From Mucilaginibacter sp. L196 (GTDB lineage Bacteria > Bacteroidota > Bacteroidia > Sphingobacteriales > Sphingobacteriaceae): a stretch of 64,000 bases of DNA. The notes under the pieces are model-generated. The model saw only the letters and a program-made list of their open reading frames with translations, had not been told where the DNA came from and ran no database searches. Both the position numbers and the translations under genes were made by a program. The stretch spans positions 1,098,292 through 1,162,291 of the forward strand of contig NZ_LMUO01000019.1 of NCBI RefSeq assembly GCF_009765905.1. Direction: 5' to 3'. This document shows positions 50,438 through 58,137 of this stretch, piece by piece (the stretch's first letter is position 1; every line of letters begins with the position of its first letter).

Positions 50438-51325
50438 TTAAAATCGTATTCCTCTTATCATCCTATCCCTACCGCTCATATCTTTCCTCAACTCAATACT
50501 ATTAAATCCCTTTGCTTGTAATAATTCCACAGTTTCATTACCCAAACTTTCATTAATCTCTAAAAACAATAATCCACTTGCGGTAAGGTGAGTTAAAGCA
50601 AAATCAGCTATTGCTTTATAAAAAATCAAGGGATCATCTTCAGGTACAAATAATGCAGAATGAGGCTCAAAATCGGTTACATTATTATGCATTTGTGTTT
50701 TATCATACAGGGTAACATAAGGAGGATTGCTGATGATTACCTCAAACCTTTGATTGTTTTCACCTGATATTTTTGAATTTTGAATTTTGAATTTTGAATT
50801 CAATATATCATCCTGAATAAAGTCAACTTTAACTTTATTCAAATCAGCATTTTGTTTGGCAGTTTCTAAAGCGCCGATAGAAATATCAATAGCGGAAACT
50901 GAAGCATTTGGTAGATTCTTTTTTAGGCTGATCGCGATACAACCGCTGCCGGTACCAATGTCTAAAATGTTGTAATCTGTTAGTGATGAACTGTCAACAG
51001 AAGTGAGTACCCATTCCACCAATTCCTCAGTTTCAGGCCGTGGTATTAAAACCGATGGATTCACTTTAAATGGCAAACCATAAAACTCAGTATGGCCTAA
51101 AATGTATTGGACAGGTTCGCCGGTTTGCAAGCGTATTACTATCCTATTTAGGCTTTCAGCTTGTCCAACTGTAATTTCTTTCTCCGGAAAAGCTTTGATT
51201 TGTGCCTTTGATAAATCACTTATTTCATTAACAACTAGAAGTGTAAGTGCTTCTGTTTCATTAGCATCATAAACATCACCAAGCCTTCGTTTAAAAACAG
51301 TAAATACATCCTTAATAGTTTTCAT
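50438..51325 (-). CDS. prmC: Release factor glutamine methyltransferase PrmC
   Basis: Methylates the glutamine of the GGQ motif in peptide-release factors, needed for efficient translation termination. The 295-residue protein has the N-terminal helical domain, GEPVQYI (69-75), LIPRPETEEL (93-102), SAM motif LDIGTGSGCIA (121-131) and the catalytic NPPYV (200-204). Residues about 176-192 are an insertion (NSKFKIQNSKISGENNQ) coded by a 7-bp tandem repeat just before the FEVIISNPPY strand. Divergent from ribD. Confidence 0.93.
   Translation of the reverse strand: MKTIKDVFTVFKRRLGDVYDANETEALTLLVVNEISDLSKAQIKAFPEKEITVGQAESLNRIVIRLQTGEPVQYILGHTEFYGLPFKVNPSVLIPRPETEELVEWVLTSVDSSSLTDYNILDIGTGSGCIAISLKKNLPNASVSAIDISIGALETAKQNADLNKVKVDFIQDDILNSKFKIQNSKISGENNQRFEVIISNPPYVTLYDKTQMHNNVTDFEPHSALFVPEDDPLIFYKAIADFALTHLTASGLLFLEINESLGNETVELLQAKGFNSIELRKDMSGRDRMIRGIRF
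50771..50798. repeat. Four-copy heptanucleotide repeat inside prmC
   Basis: On the plus strand TTTTGAA occurs four times without interruption. It codes part of the prmC insertion (FKIQNSK repeats). Because the unit is 7 bp, gain or loss of one copy would shift the prmC frame. Confidence 0.85.
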
Positions 51326-51426
51326 GCAGGATTAAAATATAGAGCTTCGAGAATTTTATTAAGCTGCAAATTAACGTTATAAAACCCGCATGATCCTGTC
51401 AATTCTTAAATTTTGTAAATTCTGAT

Positions 51427-51434
51427 CATATTTG
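51427..51434 (+). promoter_or_regulatory. -7 box of ribD (CATATTTG)
   Basis: One mismatch to TAnnTTTG. It is followed by TAGC and the ribD ATG at 51439, giving the 4-nt spacing also seen at pyrC, the helicase and ccmB. Confidence 0.45.
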
Positions 51435-51438
51435 TAGC

Positions 51439-52485
51439 ATGCCCGAACATGATATATATATGCGCCGCTGCCTGGAGCTTGCCGAACTAGGCATTGGCAA
51501 TGTTAGTCCGAACCCAATGGTTGGCGCGGTTATCGTGTTAAATGACAAAGTAATAGGCGAGGGCTATCACCAAAAATATGGTGAGTCACATGCCGAAGTT
51601 AACGCGGTTAACCAGGTGATCAACAAGTTCGATAACTATGCCGAATTACTGAAGCAAGCAACTATATACGTTTCGCTTGAACCCTGCGCGCATTATGGCA
51701 AAACCCCACCTTGTGCCGATCTGATCATCAAACATCAGATACCAAAGGTGGTAGTGGGCTGTCGCGACCCTTTTGATCAAGTAAATGGTAAAGGAATAGA
51801 AAAACTACAAGCGGCAGGAGCGGAAGTAGTTTTAGGTGTTTTAGAAGAAGAATGCAAATGGCTAAACCGTCGTTTTTTTACACGTATTCAAAAGCATCGC
51901 CCTTATATCATCCTCAAATGGGCGCAAACAGCCGATGGCTTTTTTGCTCCGGCGGATGGTAGTCAGTTTTGGATAACGGGGATGGAATCCCGCAAACTGG
52001 TACACCAATGGCGTAGCGAAGAGGATGCTATTTTAGTAGGGACTAAAACGGTTGTTGCCGATAACCCCCAACTAAACGTTAGATATGGTGAAGGTAAATC
52101 GCCAAAACGTGTTGTTATCGACCGAAAATTAAAGTTAAATAAAAGCTTAAATATATTTGATCAATCAGTTGATACATTGATATTTAACGAAGTTGAAACT
52201 AAGATCTACGGTAAAAACAAATACATTGCTTTAGAAGATTTTGGGCGATATGTGCCCCAATACATTCTATATCAATTGTATATGCAGGATATACAATCAG
52301 TAATTATTGAAGGAGGCGCCCACACCCTAAATACATTTATTGAAGCTGGGCTATGGGACGAAGCCCGCATATTTACCGGCCCTGCTAATTTGAATGAAGG
52401 CATAAAAGCACCGCGAATTAATGGTATAATTGAAGAAGAAGTTCTATCAGGAACCGACCGTTTAACAATATTAATGAATAGTTGA
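51439..52485 (+). CDS. ribD: Riboflavin biosynthesis deaminase/reductase RibD
   Basis: A 348-residue bifunctional enzyme for the second and third steps of riboflavin synthesis. The N-terminal cytidine-deaminase-like domain (1-145) has the zinc ligands H51 and catalytic E53 (SHAEVNAV) and C83/C92 (EPCAHYGKTPPC). The C-terminal NADPH-dependent reductase (about 150-348) begins RPYIILKWAQTADGFFAP and contains GTKTVVADNPQLNVR and VIIEGGAHTLN. The other rib genes are not adjacent. No FMN riboswitch could be seen in the short region upstream. Confidence 0.94.
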   Translation: MPEHDIYMRRCLELAELGIGNVSPNPMVGAVIVLNDKVIGEGYHQKYGESHAEVNAVNQVINKFDNYAELLKQATIYVSLEPCAHYGKTPPCADLIIKHQIPKVVVGCRDPFDQVNGKGIEKLQAAGAEVVLGVLEEECKWLNRRFFTRIQKHRPYIILKWAQTADGFFAPADGSQFWITGMESRKLVHQWRSEEDAILVGTKTVVADNPQLNVRYGEGKSPKRVVIDRKLKLNKSLNIFDQSVDTLIFNEVETKIYGKNKYIALEDFGRYVPQYILYQLYMQDIQSVIIEGGAHTLNTFIEAGLWDEARIFTGPANLNEGIKAPRINGIIEEEVLSGTDRLTILMNS

Positions 52486-52557
52486 TTCGGTTATTAAGTT
52501 GAATAAGTTTAAAAAACACTCAACATAATCTAATTTATCAACACAATCAACCAAACA

Positions 52558-53427
52558 ATGCTCTACGTTTTTTTAAGTATTTGCTGCAGCGTAATCGTTT
52601 CAATCTTACTAAAGCTTGCTAAACGATACCAGATAGATATTTTTCAAGCCATAACCTGGAACTATTCCATAGCCATTGTGCTTACCTGGATATTCCTGAA
52701 ACCGCAATTGCATAATTTACACGCATCGCCAATTTATACCTATACTGCATTAGGGATATTATTACCATTACTTTTTGTAATCCTGGCTTTATCTATTAAA
52801 TACAATGGAATTGTACGTACGGATGTAGCCGAGCGCCTTTCATTATTCATTCCAATTGTAGCAGCCTTTTTATTGTTCGGTGAACAGTTAAGCACAATAA
52901 AAATCATTGGTATAAGTATTGGGATTGCAGCTATATTGTGTTCAATTCCCTGGAAAATAAAGCAATCTCCAAATAAAAAAACAGCCACCAATGCCTGGTT
53001 ATATTTATTTGTTGTTTTTATAGGTATGGGGATAATTGATGTACTGCTTAAAAAAGTAAGCCAGTTTAAGGGAATGTCATTTACATCTTCGCTTTTTATG
53101 GTGTATGTTATCGCTTTTGTATTATCGTTAGTATTGTTAGCCTATCGCTTCGGCGCTAAAAAATCAAAATTTTCGTGGCCGCATATTGTATTTGGCTGGA
53201 TATTAGGCATAGCTAATTTTGGTAACATCTTGTTCTATCTAAAGGCACATCAATCTTTAGCCAAAAGTCCGTCTACAGTTTTTTCTGCCATGAATATCGG
53301 CGTTATTGCCTTAGGTGCTGTTGTAGGCTTGGTTGTGTTTAAAGAGAAATTGAGCATAGTAAACAAGCTGGGTATAGGGCTGGCTATTATCGCTATTGTT
53401 GTAATTTCTTACGCTAATATATTTTAA
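52558..53427 (+). CDS. EamA/DMT-family transporter
   Basis: A 289-residue inner-membrane protein with ten predicted helices arranged as two EamA repeats. The C-terminal repeat includes the typical SPSTVFSAMNIGVIALGAVVGLVVFKEKLS segment, in which the conserved E-K-L follows the ninth helix. DMT transporters export or import metabolites; the substrate cannot be told. It lies 72 bp after ribD, and its stop shares a base with the next gene's ATG (TAATG), so the next gene is translationally coupled. Confidence 0.8.
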   Translation: MLYVFLSICCSVIVSILLKLAKRYQIDIFQAITWNYSIAIVLTWIFLKPQLHNLHASPIYTYTALGILLPLLFVILALSIKYNGIVRTDVAERLSLFIPIVAAFLLFGEQLSTIKIIGISIGIAAILCSIPWKIKQSPNKKTATNAWLYLFVVFIGMGIIDVLLKKVSQFKGMSFTSSLFMVYVIAFVLSLVLLAYRFGAKKSKFSWPHIVFGWILGIANFGNILFYLKAHQSLAKSPSTVFSAMNIGVIALGAVVGLVVFKEKLSIVNKLGIGLAIIAIVVISYANIF

Positions 53428-54035
53428 TGCTATTCGACGATACTTATCTCACCATAGAAAAGCCATCCGAAGCCATATTCCGTGATCGCGGCAGCAAGTT
53501 TCTAGGTTTTGCTTACCCTATAAATTCTGAGGCTGATATTAAAACTATTCTTACTGTTTTAAAAACAGAACATCCAAAAGCAAACCATCATTGCTGGGCC
53601 ATGCGCCTGGGAATCGACCGCTCTGTATTCCGCGTTAATGATGACGGAGAACCATCAGGAACTGCCGGTCGGCCAATATTAAACACATTACTTTCTCGCA
53701 ATATCACCAACATATTAGTTGTGGTTGTTCGTTACTTCGGAGGCACATTATTAGGTGTCCCCGGACTAATAAACGCCTATAAAACTGCTACCGAAGAGGC
53801 TTTGAATACCGTTGTTATCATTGAAAAAACATTGGATGACACTTATACTATCAGTTTTGATTATCAACAGATGAATGATATAATGGAGATCGTCAAAGAA
53901 GATAATTTGACCATTCTGGAGCAGCAATTCGATAACAACTGCATGGTAAAAATAACCATCCGAAAAATGCAGGTAAACAGAAGTATTAATAAGTTAGAGA
54001 AGGTAGAAGGCGCTATAATTAAGTTAGCCATATAA
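53427..54035 (+). CDS. YigZ/IMPACT-family protein
   Basis: A 202-residue protein of the YigZ (UPF0029/IMPACT) family. The N-terminal domain has the conserved FRDRGSKFLGFAYP, KANHHCWAMRLG, NDDGEPSGTAGRPIL and VVVVRYFGGTLLGVPGLINAYK motifs. The C-terminal DUF1949 ferredoxin-like domain follows from about 135. The family is linked to translation or ribosome-associated regulation, without a settled biochemical function. It overlaps the EamA gene by 1 bp. Confidence 0.88.
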   Translation: MLFDDTYLTIEKPSEAIFRDRGSKFLGFAYPINSEADIKTILTVLKTEHPKANHHCWAMRLGIDRSVFRVNDDGEPSGTAGRPILNTLLSRNITNILVVVVRYFGGTLLGVPGLINAYKTATEEALNTVVIIEKTLDDTYTISFDYQQMNDIMEIVKEDNLTILEQQFDNNCMVKITIRKMQVNRSINKLEKVEGAIIKLAI

Positions 54036-54103
54036 ATACCATATTTAATATTTTTTTAACATTCAAGATTCTTTTTGATGTCTGTTTTTAGGCTTTAAAT
54101 CAT

Positions 54104-54111
54104 TACTTTCG
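54104..54111 (+). promoter_or_regulatory. -7 box of mgtE (TACTTTCG)
   Basis: TTCG variant of the -7 box, 7 nt before the mgtE ATG at 54119. No magnesium-responsive leader structure fits in the 83-bp intergenic region. Confidence 0.45.
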
Positions 54112-54118
54112 TAGCAAC

Positions 54119-55483
54119 ATGCAATCTTTTGAAATAGATAAAACCGACCTACTGCGCATCAAAACCGCGCTCGAAGGCGATGATGCTGAATTACAGAAGG
54201 TTCTGAAGGAGTACCATCCTTCGGAGATTGCAATGTTGTTTGAAAAACTTCCGCAGGAAGCGAAAGAAAAGATCATCAATATCCTGCCGACTGACATTGC
54301 CTCCGAGGTTATTTCAGAAATGGATGAAGAACACCGCCCCGGTGAACTACTAATCAACCTGCATCCTGATAAGCGCTCTGAAATTGTTGAAGAACTCGAT
54401 TATGATGATGCTACTGACATTATCTCGCAGTTAGACGAACATGAGCAGAAGGAAATATTAGAAGACCTCGACCAGGAAGATGCCGACAGTATTCGTGCCT
54501 TGATGAATTACGACGAGGATACTGCGGGTGGTTTAATGAACCCTCAGGTGATTTGCGTAAAAATGGGGATGGACAAAAAACAGGCATTGGATGAGATCAT
54601 CCGCCAGTCTGAGGAGATGGAGGAGTTCTACACCGTTTATGTTATTGATGATGCACACATTCTAAAAGGGATTTTATCTCTTAAGGATGTAATAAAGGCC
54701 CGTATAAATGCCAAAATAAACGAACTAGTTAATAACGATTTCGTTTATGTAAAAGCCGAGCTAGATCAGGAAGAAGTTGCAAAGCTTTTTTCACAATATA
54801 ACCTCACAACCATTCCTGTTGTTGATGATAACATGAAACTGCTTGGCCGAATTACAGTTGATGATATCATTGACGTAATGGAGCAGGAAAGTACCGAGGA
54901 TATGTTGAAAATATCCGGTGTATCCGAAGATGAAGAACTAAGTGGTAACTGGAAAGAAGCTGTTAAAAGCCGCCTGCCCTGGTTAATTATTAACTTAGGC
55001 ACAGCATATCTGGCGGCCTCTATAATTCGCCATTTTGATTCTACGGTTGCACAGTTGCCGATACTTGCTGCTTATATGACCATTATTGCTGGGATGGGCG
55101 GCAACGCAGCCACCCAGGCGTTAGCGGTAACTGTAAGGCGTATCTCTTTAACCGACCTTACCGATAGCCAAGCATACAACGCAGTTTTAAAAGAATTTTT
55201 AGTAGGATTATTAAATGGTGCTGCTAATGGTATCGTAGTGTTTTTTATAGCCCTGTTTTATGACGGCAACCCAATGCTTGGGCTGGTATTATTTTTGGCG
55301 ATGACAGGTAACCTCATCGTTGCCGGTTTAACAGGTTCATCCATCCCATTGGTATTAAAAAGGATAGGGATAGACCCTGCCGTGGCATCATCCATTATCA
55401 TAACAACATTTACCGATTGTGCAGGTTTTTTACTGCCGCTATGGTTCGCGACGCATTTGCTGTTGCATACACACGTAAAATAG
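54119..55483 (+). CDS. mgtE: Magnesium transporter MgtE
   Basis: A 454-residue Mg2+ channel. The N domain of superhelical repeats (about 10-120; EYHPSEIAMLFEKLP, LLINLHPDKRSEIVEEL) is followed by a CBS-domain pair (about 130-255; MNPQVICVKM, then FVYVKAELDQEEVAKLFSQYNLTTIPVVD). A plug helix precedes five membrane helices from about 285. The pore stretch GMGGNAATQALAV and the Asp near TTFTDCAGF line the pore. Intracellular Mg2+ closes the channel through the N and CBS domains. It has its own promoter box and ends 42 bp before bioB. Confidence 0.93.
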   Translation: MQSFEIDKTDLLRIKTALEGDDAELQKVLKEYHPSEIAMLFEKLPQEAKEKIINILPTDIASEVISEMDEEHRPGELLINLHPDKRSEIVEELDYDDATDIISQLDEHEQKEILEDLDQEDADSIRALMNYDEDTAGGLMNPQVICVKMGMDKKQALDEIIRQSEEMEEFYTVYVIDDAHILKGILSLKDVIKARINAKINELVNNDFVYVKAELDQEEVAKLFSQYNLTTIPVVDDNMKLLGRITVDDIIDVMEQESTEDMLKISGVSEDEELSGNWKEAVKSRLPWLIINLGTAYLAASIIRHFDSTVAQLPILAAYMTIIAGMGGNAATQALAVTVRRISLTDLTDSQAYNAVLKEFLVGLLNGAANGIVVFFIALFYDGNPMLGLVLFLAMTGNLIVAGLTGSSIPLVLKRIGIDPAVASSIIITTFTDCAGFLLPLWFATHLLLHTHVK

Positions 55484-55525
55484 TTTTTTATTTAAAATTT
55501 GATCATACCTTAAAACGGAATACAC

Positions 55526-56545
55526 ATGACAGAAGTAAGATACAACTGGACTAAAGAGCAAATCGCTGAAATATATCATACTCCACTATTAGACCTGATC
55601 TATCAGGCAGCTACTGTTCACCGCGAGAATAAAGATTATTCAGAAGTACAAATCAGTTCATTAATATCAATTAAAACAGGCGGTTGTCCTGAGGATTGTG
55701 CTTATTGCCCACAAGCAGCACGTTACAATACAGGTGTTGATGTTCATGCCATTATGCCTAAAGAAGAAGTTGTCGCGGTAGCGCAAAAAGCTAAAGATGG
55801 TGGCGCATCAAGGTTATGCATGGGTGCTGCATGGCGCGAAGTACGTGATAACAAAGATTTTGATAAGGTAATTGATATGGTGAAAGCCGTAAACGCTATG
55901 GATATGGAAGTTTGCTGTACTTTAGGCATGCTTACCGAAAGCCAGGCACAACGCCTTGCCGATGCAGGATTATACGCCTATAACCACAATCTGGATACCT
56001 CAGAGGATGATTACAAACGTATCATAACCACCCGTACTTATGATGATCGTTTACAAACTTTAGAACACGTGCGTAAAGCTAAAATAACCGTTTGCAGCGG
56101 CGGTATAATTGGCCTTGGCGAAACTGTTGAAGACAGAATATCAATGCTTAAAACATTATCAAACCTACCAAAACACCCCGAATCAGTGCCAATTAACGCT
56201 TTGGTACCAGTTAAAGGAACGCCTCTGGCTGATCAGCCACGTGTATCTGTTTGGGATATGGTAAGGATGATTGCTACTACCCGTATCATTATGCCTAAAA
56301 CTGTAGTTCGTTTATCAGCAGGGAGAACTGAAATGAGTGTGGTTGAGCAAGCGCTTTGCTTTATGGCCGGTGCCAACTCAATATTTGCCGGTGAAAAATT
56401 ATTAACCACACCAAATCCTTCTTTTGATACCGACATGGCTATGTTTGAATTGCTAGGCTTAAGCCCACGCAAAGCATTTAAAAACGGCCGCCCTAACGAA
56501 AGCAAGGAAATAAAAGAAATGAGTATTAATGAGGTAATTGGATAG
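55526..56545 (+). CDS. bioB: Biotin synthase
   Basis: A 339-residue radical-SAM enzyme inserting sulphur into dethiobiotin. The cluster motif is C54-PEDC58-AYC61, with the conserved YNTGV, ASRLCMGAAWRE, LGMLTESQA, YNHNLDTS, CSGGIIGLGE and INALVPVKGTPL stretches. The second cluster ligands are in the later cysteine and arginine positions (VRLSAGR). No other bio gene is adjacent, so biotin synthesis genes are scattered in this organism. A small unknown gene begins 1 bp after its stop. Confidence 0.94.
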   Translation: MTEVRYNWTKEQIAEIYHTPLLDLIYQAATVHRENKDYSEVQISSLISIKTGGCPEDCAYCPQAARYNTGVDVHAIMPKEEVVAVAQKAKDGGASRLCMGAAWREVRDNKDFDKVIDMVKAVNAMDMEVCCTLGMLTESQAQRLADAGLYAYNHNLDTSEDDYKRIITTRTYDDRLQTLEHVRKAKITVCSGGIIGLGETVEDRISMLKTLSNLPKHPESVPINALVPVKGTPLADQPRVSVWDMVRMIATTRIIMPKTVVRLSAGRTEMSVVEQALCFMAGANSIFAGEKLLTTPNPSFDTDMAMFELLGLSPRKAFKNGRPNESKEIKEMSINEVIG

Positions 56546-56546
56546 A

Positions 56547-56735
56547 ATGAAACGAATTAAAGTAAATACCACGTTTGAGGAGGATGAAGAACAGCGAAAT
56601 CAGTTTTATTCAAATCTTTCCTACAGCGAACGTTTAAGGTATTACTTTAAACTACGTGATATGACTAACTTTCATAATAAGGATTTAGTAAAGGGAAGGG
56701 TGTTTAAAATATATTATTCGCACAATGCAGTTTGA
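56547..56735 (+). CDS. Small protein paired with a nucleotidyltransferase
   Basis: A 62-residue charged protein (KVNTTFEEDEEQRNQFYSNL, then YSERLRYYFKLRDMTNF). I start at ATG 56547 rather than the TTG at 56538, which lies inside bioB. It overlaps the nucleotidyltransferase gene by 11 bp. Small proteins of this look, with a TFEE-xxE-x-R-x-x-x-x-LS-xx-ERL pattern, often precede AbiEii/DUF6036-type nucleotidyltransferases. A function as antitoxin or partner is possible but unproven; no DNA-binding motif is seen. Confidence 0.65.
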   Translation: MKRIKVNTTFEEDEEQRNQFYSNLSYSERLRYYFKLRDMTNFHNKDLVKGRVFKIYYSHNAV

Positions 56736-57204
56736 TATTGCAGATGAGTCTTTTGTCGCATTCCTCACCGCTATGCAAAATAGGCAGGTGAGATACATGT
56801 TAATTGGTGGTATCGCAGTTAACTTTCATGGATATATCCGTAACACCTTGGATATGGATATATGGCTTGCACCGACAAATGAAAATAGAAATCTGTTTTA
56901 TAAAGTATTAATCGATGTTGGATATACTGAAGAAGAGATATCTGACTACAAAGATGAAGACTTTACAACCTTCTTTAAATGCGAAATAGGCGAAATGCCA
57001 AATACGATTGACTGCCTTACCATAGTTCATCCAAATCTCAGCTTCGACGATGCCGAAAAGGTGATGATAAGGCACGATGCGGGTTATGGTTTAATTTTAA
57101 ACGTAGTAGATTACGATTATTTAAGAAGTATGAAGATTTTGGCACATCGTGAAAAAGATTGGCACGATGTGTCTCAATTAGATAGTATAAAAAATAAAAA
57201 ATAA
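56725..57204 (+). CDS. AbiEii/DUF6036-type nucleotidyltransferase
   Basis: A 159-residue minimal nucleotidyltransferase. The conserved fold start is RYMLIGGIAVNFHGYIRNTLDMDIWL, which holds the GG motif and the D-x-D metal site (DMDIW). A third acidic residue is in EMPNTIDCLT. Family members transfer a nucleotide to RNA or protein; some act as toxins in abortive-infection or toxin-antitoxin pairs. It lies 3' of a 62-residue partner with overlapping start, and its stop directly abuts the convergent AurF gene. The acidic residues look intact, so activity is likely. Confidence 0.75.
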   Translation: MQFDIADESFVAFLTAMQNRQVRYMLIGGIAVNFHGYIRNTLDMDIWLAPTNENRNLFYKVLIDVGYTEEEISDYKDEDFTTFFKCEIGEMPNTIDCLTIVHPNLSFDDAEKVMIRHDAGYGLILNVVDYDYLRSMKILAHREKDWHDVSQLDSIKNKK

Positions 57205-58083
57205 CTACACCTTGGCATCCAACAACCACCTCCATGCCCAGCGAGTCAGGTTGTTAAATCCTTTCCAACCATCAACAAACTCAATAATATCCTTAAGGCA
57301 TTTATCCGCAAATTTTTGCTTGAAGTTTTTTTGCGCCAGCTTATAAGCTAAATCCGGATTTTCCATGCCGATACGCTCGTAAATCTCCCGCTTAACGTAC
57401 ATCGTTCTAACAAAAAGAATATTGAACAGAATAACGTAACTATAAAGCGTCCGTTTAATATATCCGGCTTTAGCGGAGTATGTTTTCAATAAACTTTTGG
57501 TGAATAGGATATGCCTGCCTTCCTCAATATTATGCAGGTCAAACATCTTTTTCAAAACAGGATAAATATTAGGTGCACGACGTGCATAATTACCATAAAC
57601 ATCGGTAACCAGTTCAACTGACACACTGCCCATAAATAAATAATCAGCTGGAAGGTATTTATTACTAAACTCACCGAAGAATTTATGCAACCTGCTTTGC
57701 GCTATAGGTTTGCCACCCAATTTTTGAATAGCCTGCCCAAACATTTCCTGGTGACGAAATTCTTCTATCAGTTCTCTTAATAAAAAACGATGTTCAGCAT
57801 CGTGTTGTGGTATTGTCAGGATATGCCTGGTCATGAACAGGCAAAACATACATTCGCCCCAGGCATAGGAAGAAATCACCTGCACCAATTCGTGCCTGCC
57901 AAGTTCCAGTTTTTGGGTGGGGGTAAGGGTATTGTAAAACTCCAATCCCTGAAGTGAGGCAAGCACTTCAGGGAGGAAAATATCATCAGCTTCAGGTTCT
58001 AATTGCCATGGGATATACGTTTCCGGCATTAATGGATGCTCTTTACTTATTTTAATTAGCCTTTCAACTTCTTTTACATCCAT
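57205..58083 (-). CDS. AurF-type di-iron oxygenase-like protein
   Basis: A 292-residue all-helical protein with the ferritin-like di-iron pattern of the p-aminobenzoate N-oxygenase AurF family. Ligand motifs are AWGECMFCLFM, LIEEFRHQEMF (ExxH) and HNIEEGRHILF (ExxxRH). AurF oxidises arylamines to nitro compounds. No natural-product pathway is encoded beside it, so the substrate is open and lipid or amine oxidation is also possible. The gene is monocistronic and directly abuts the nucleotidyltransferase gene tail to tail. Confidence 0.75.
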   Translation of the reverse strand: MDVKEVERLIKISKEHPLMPETYIPWQLEPEADDIFLPEVLASLQGLEFYNTLTPTQKLELGRHELVQVISSYAWGECMFCLFMTRHILTIPQHDAEHRFLLRELIEEFRHQEMFGQAIQKLGGKPIAQSRLHKFFGEFSNKYLPADYLFMGSVSVELVTDVYGNYARRAPNIYPVLKKMFDLHNIEEGRHILFTKSLLKTYSAKAGYIKRTLYSYVILFNILFVRTMYVKREIYERIGMENPDLAYKLAQKNFKQKFADKCLKDIIEFVDGWKGFNNLTRWAWRWLLDAKV

Positions 58084-58137
58084 CGTATTTATCCGTTAAC
58101 TATAATATCATAACGCATATTAAACCTATAGGTTGCC

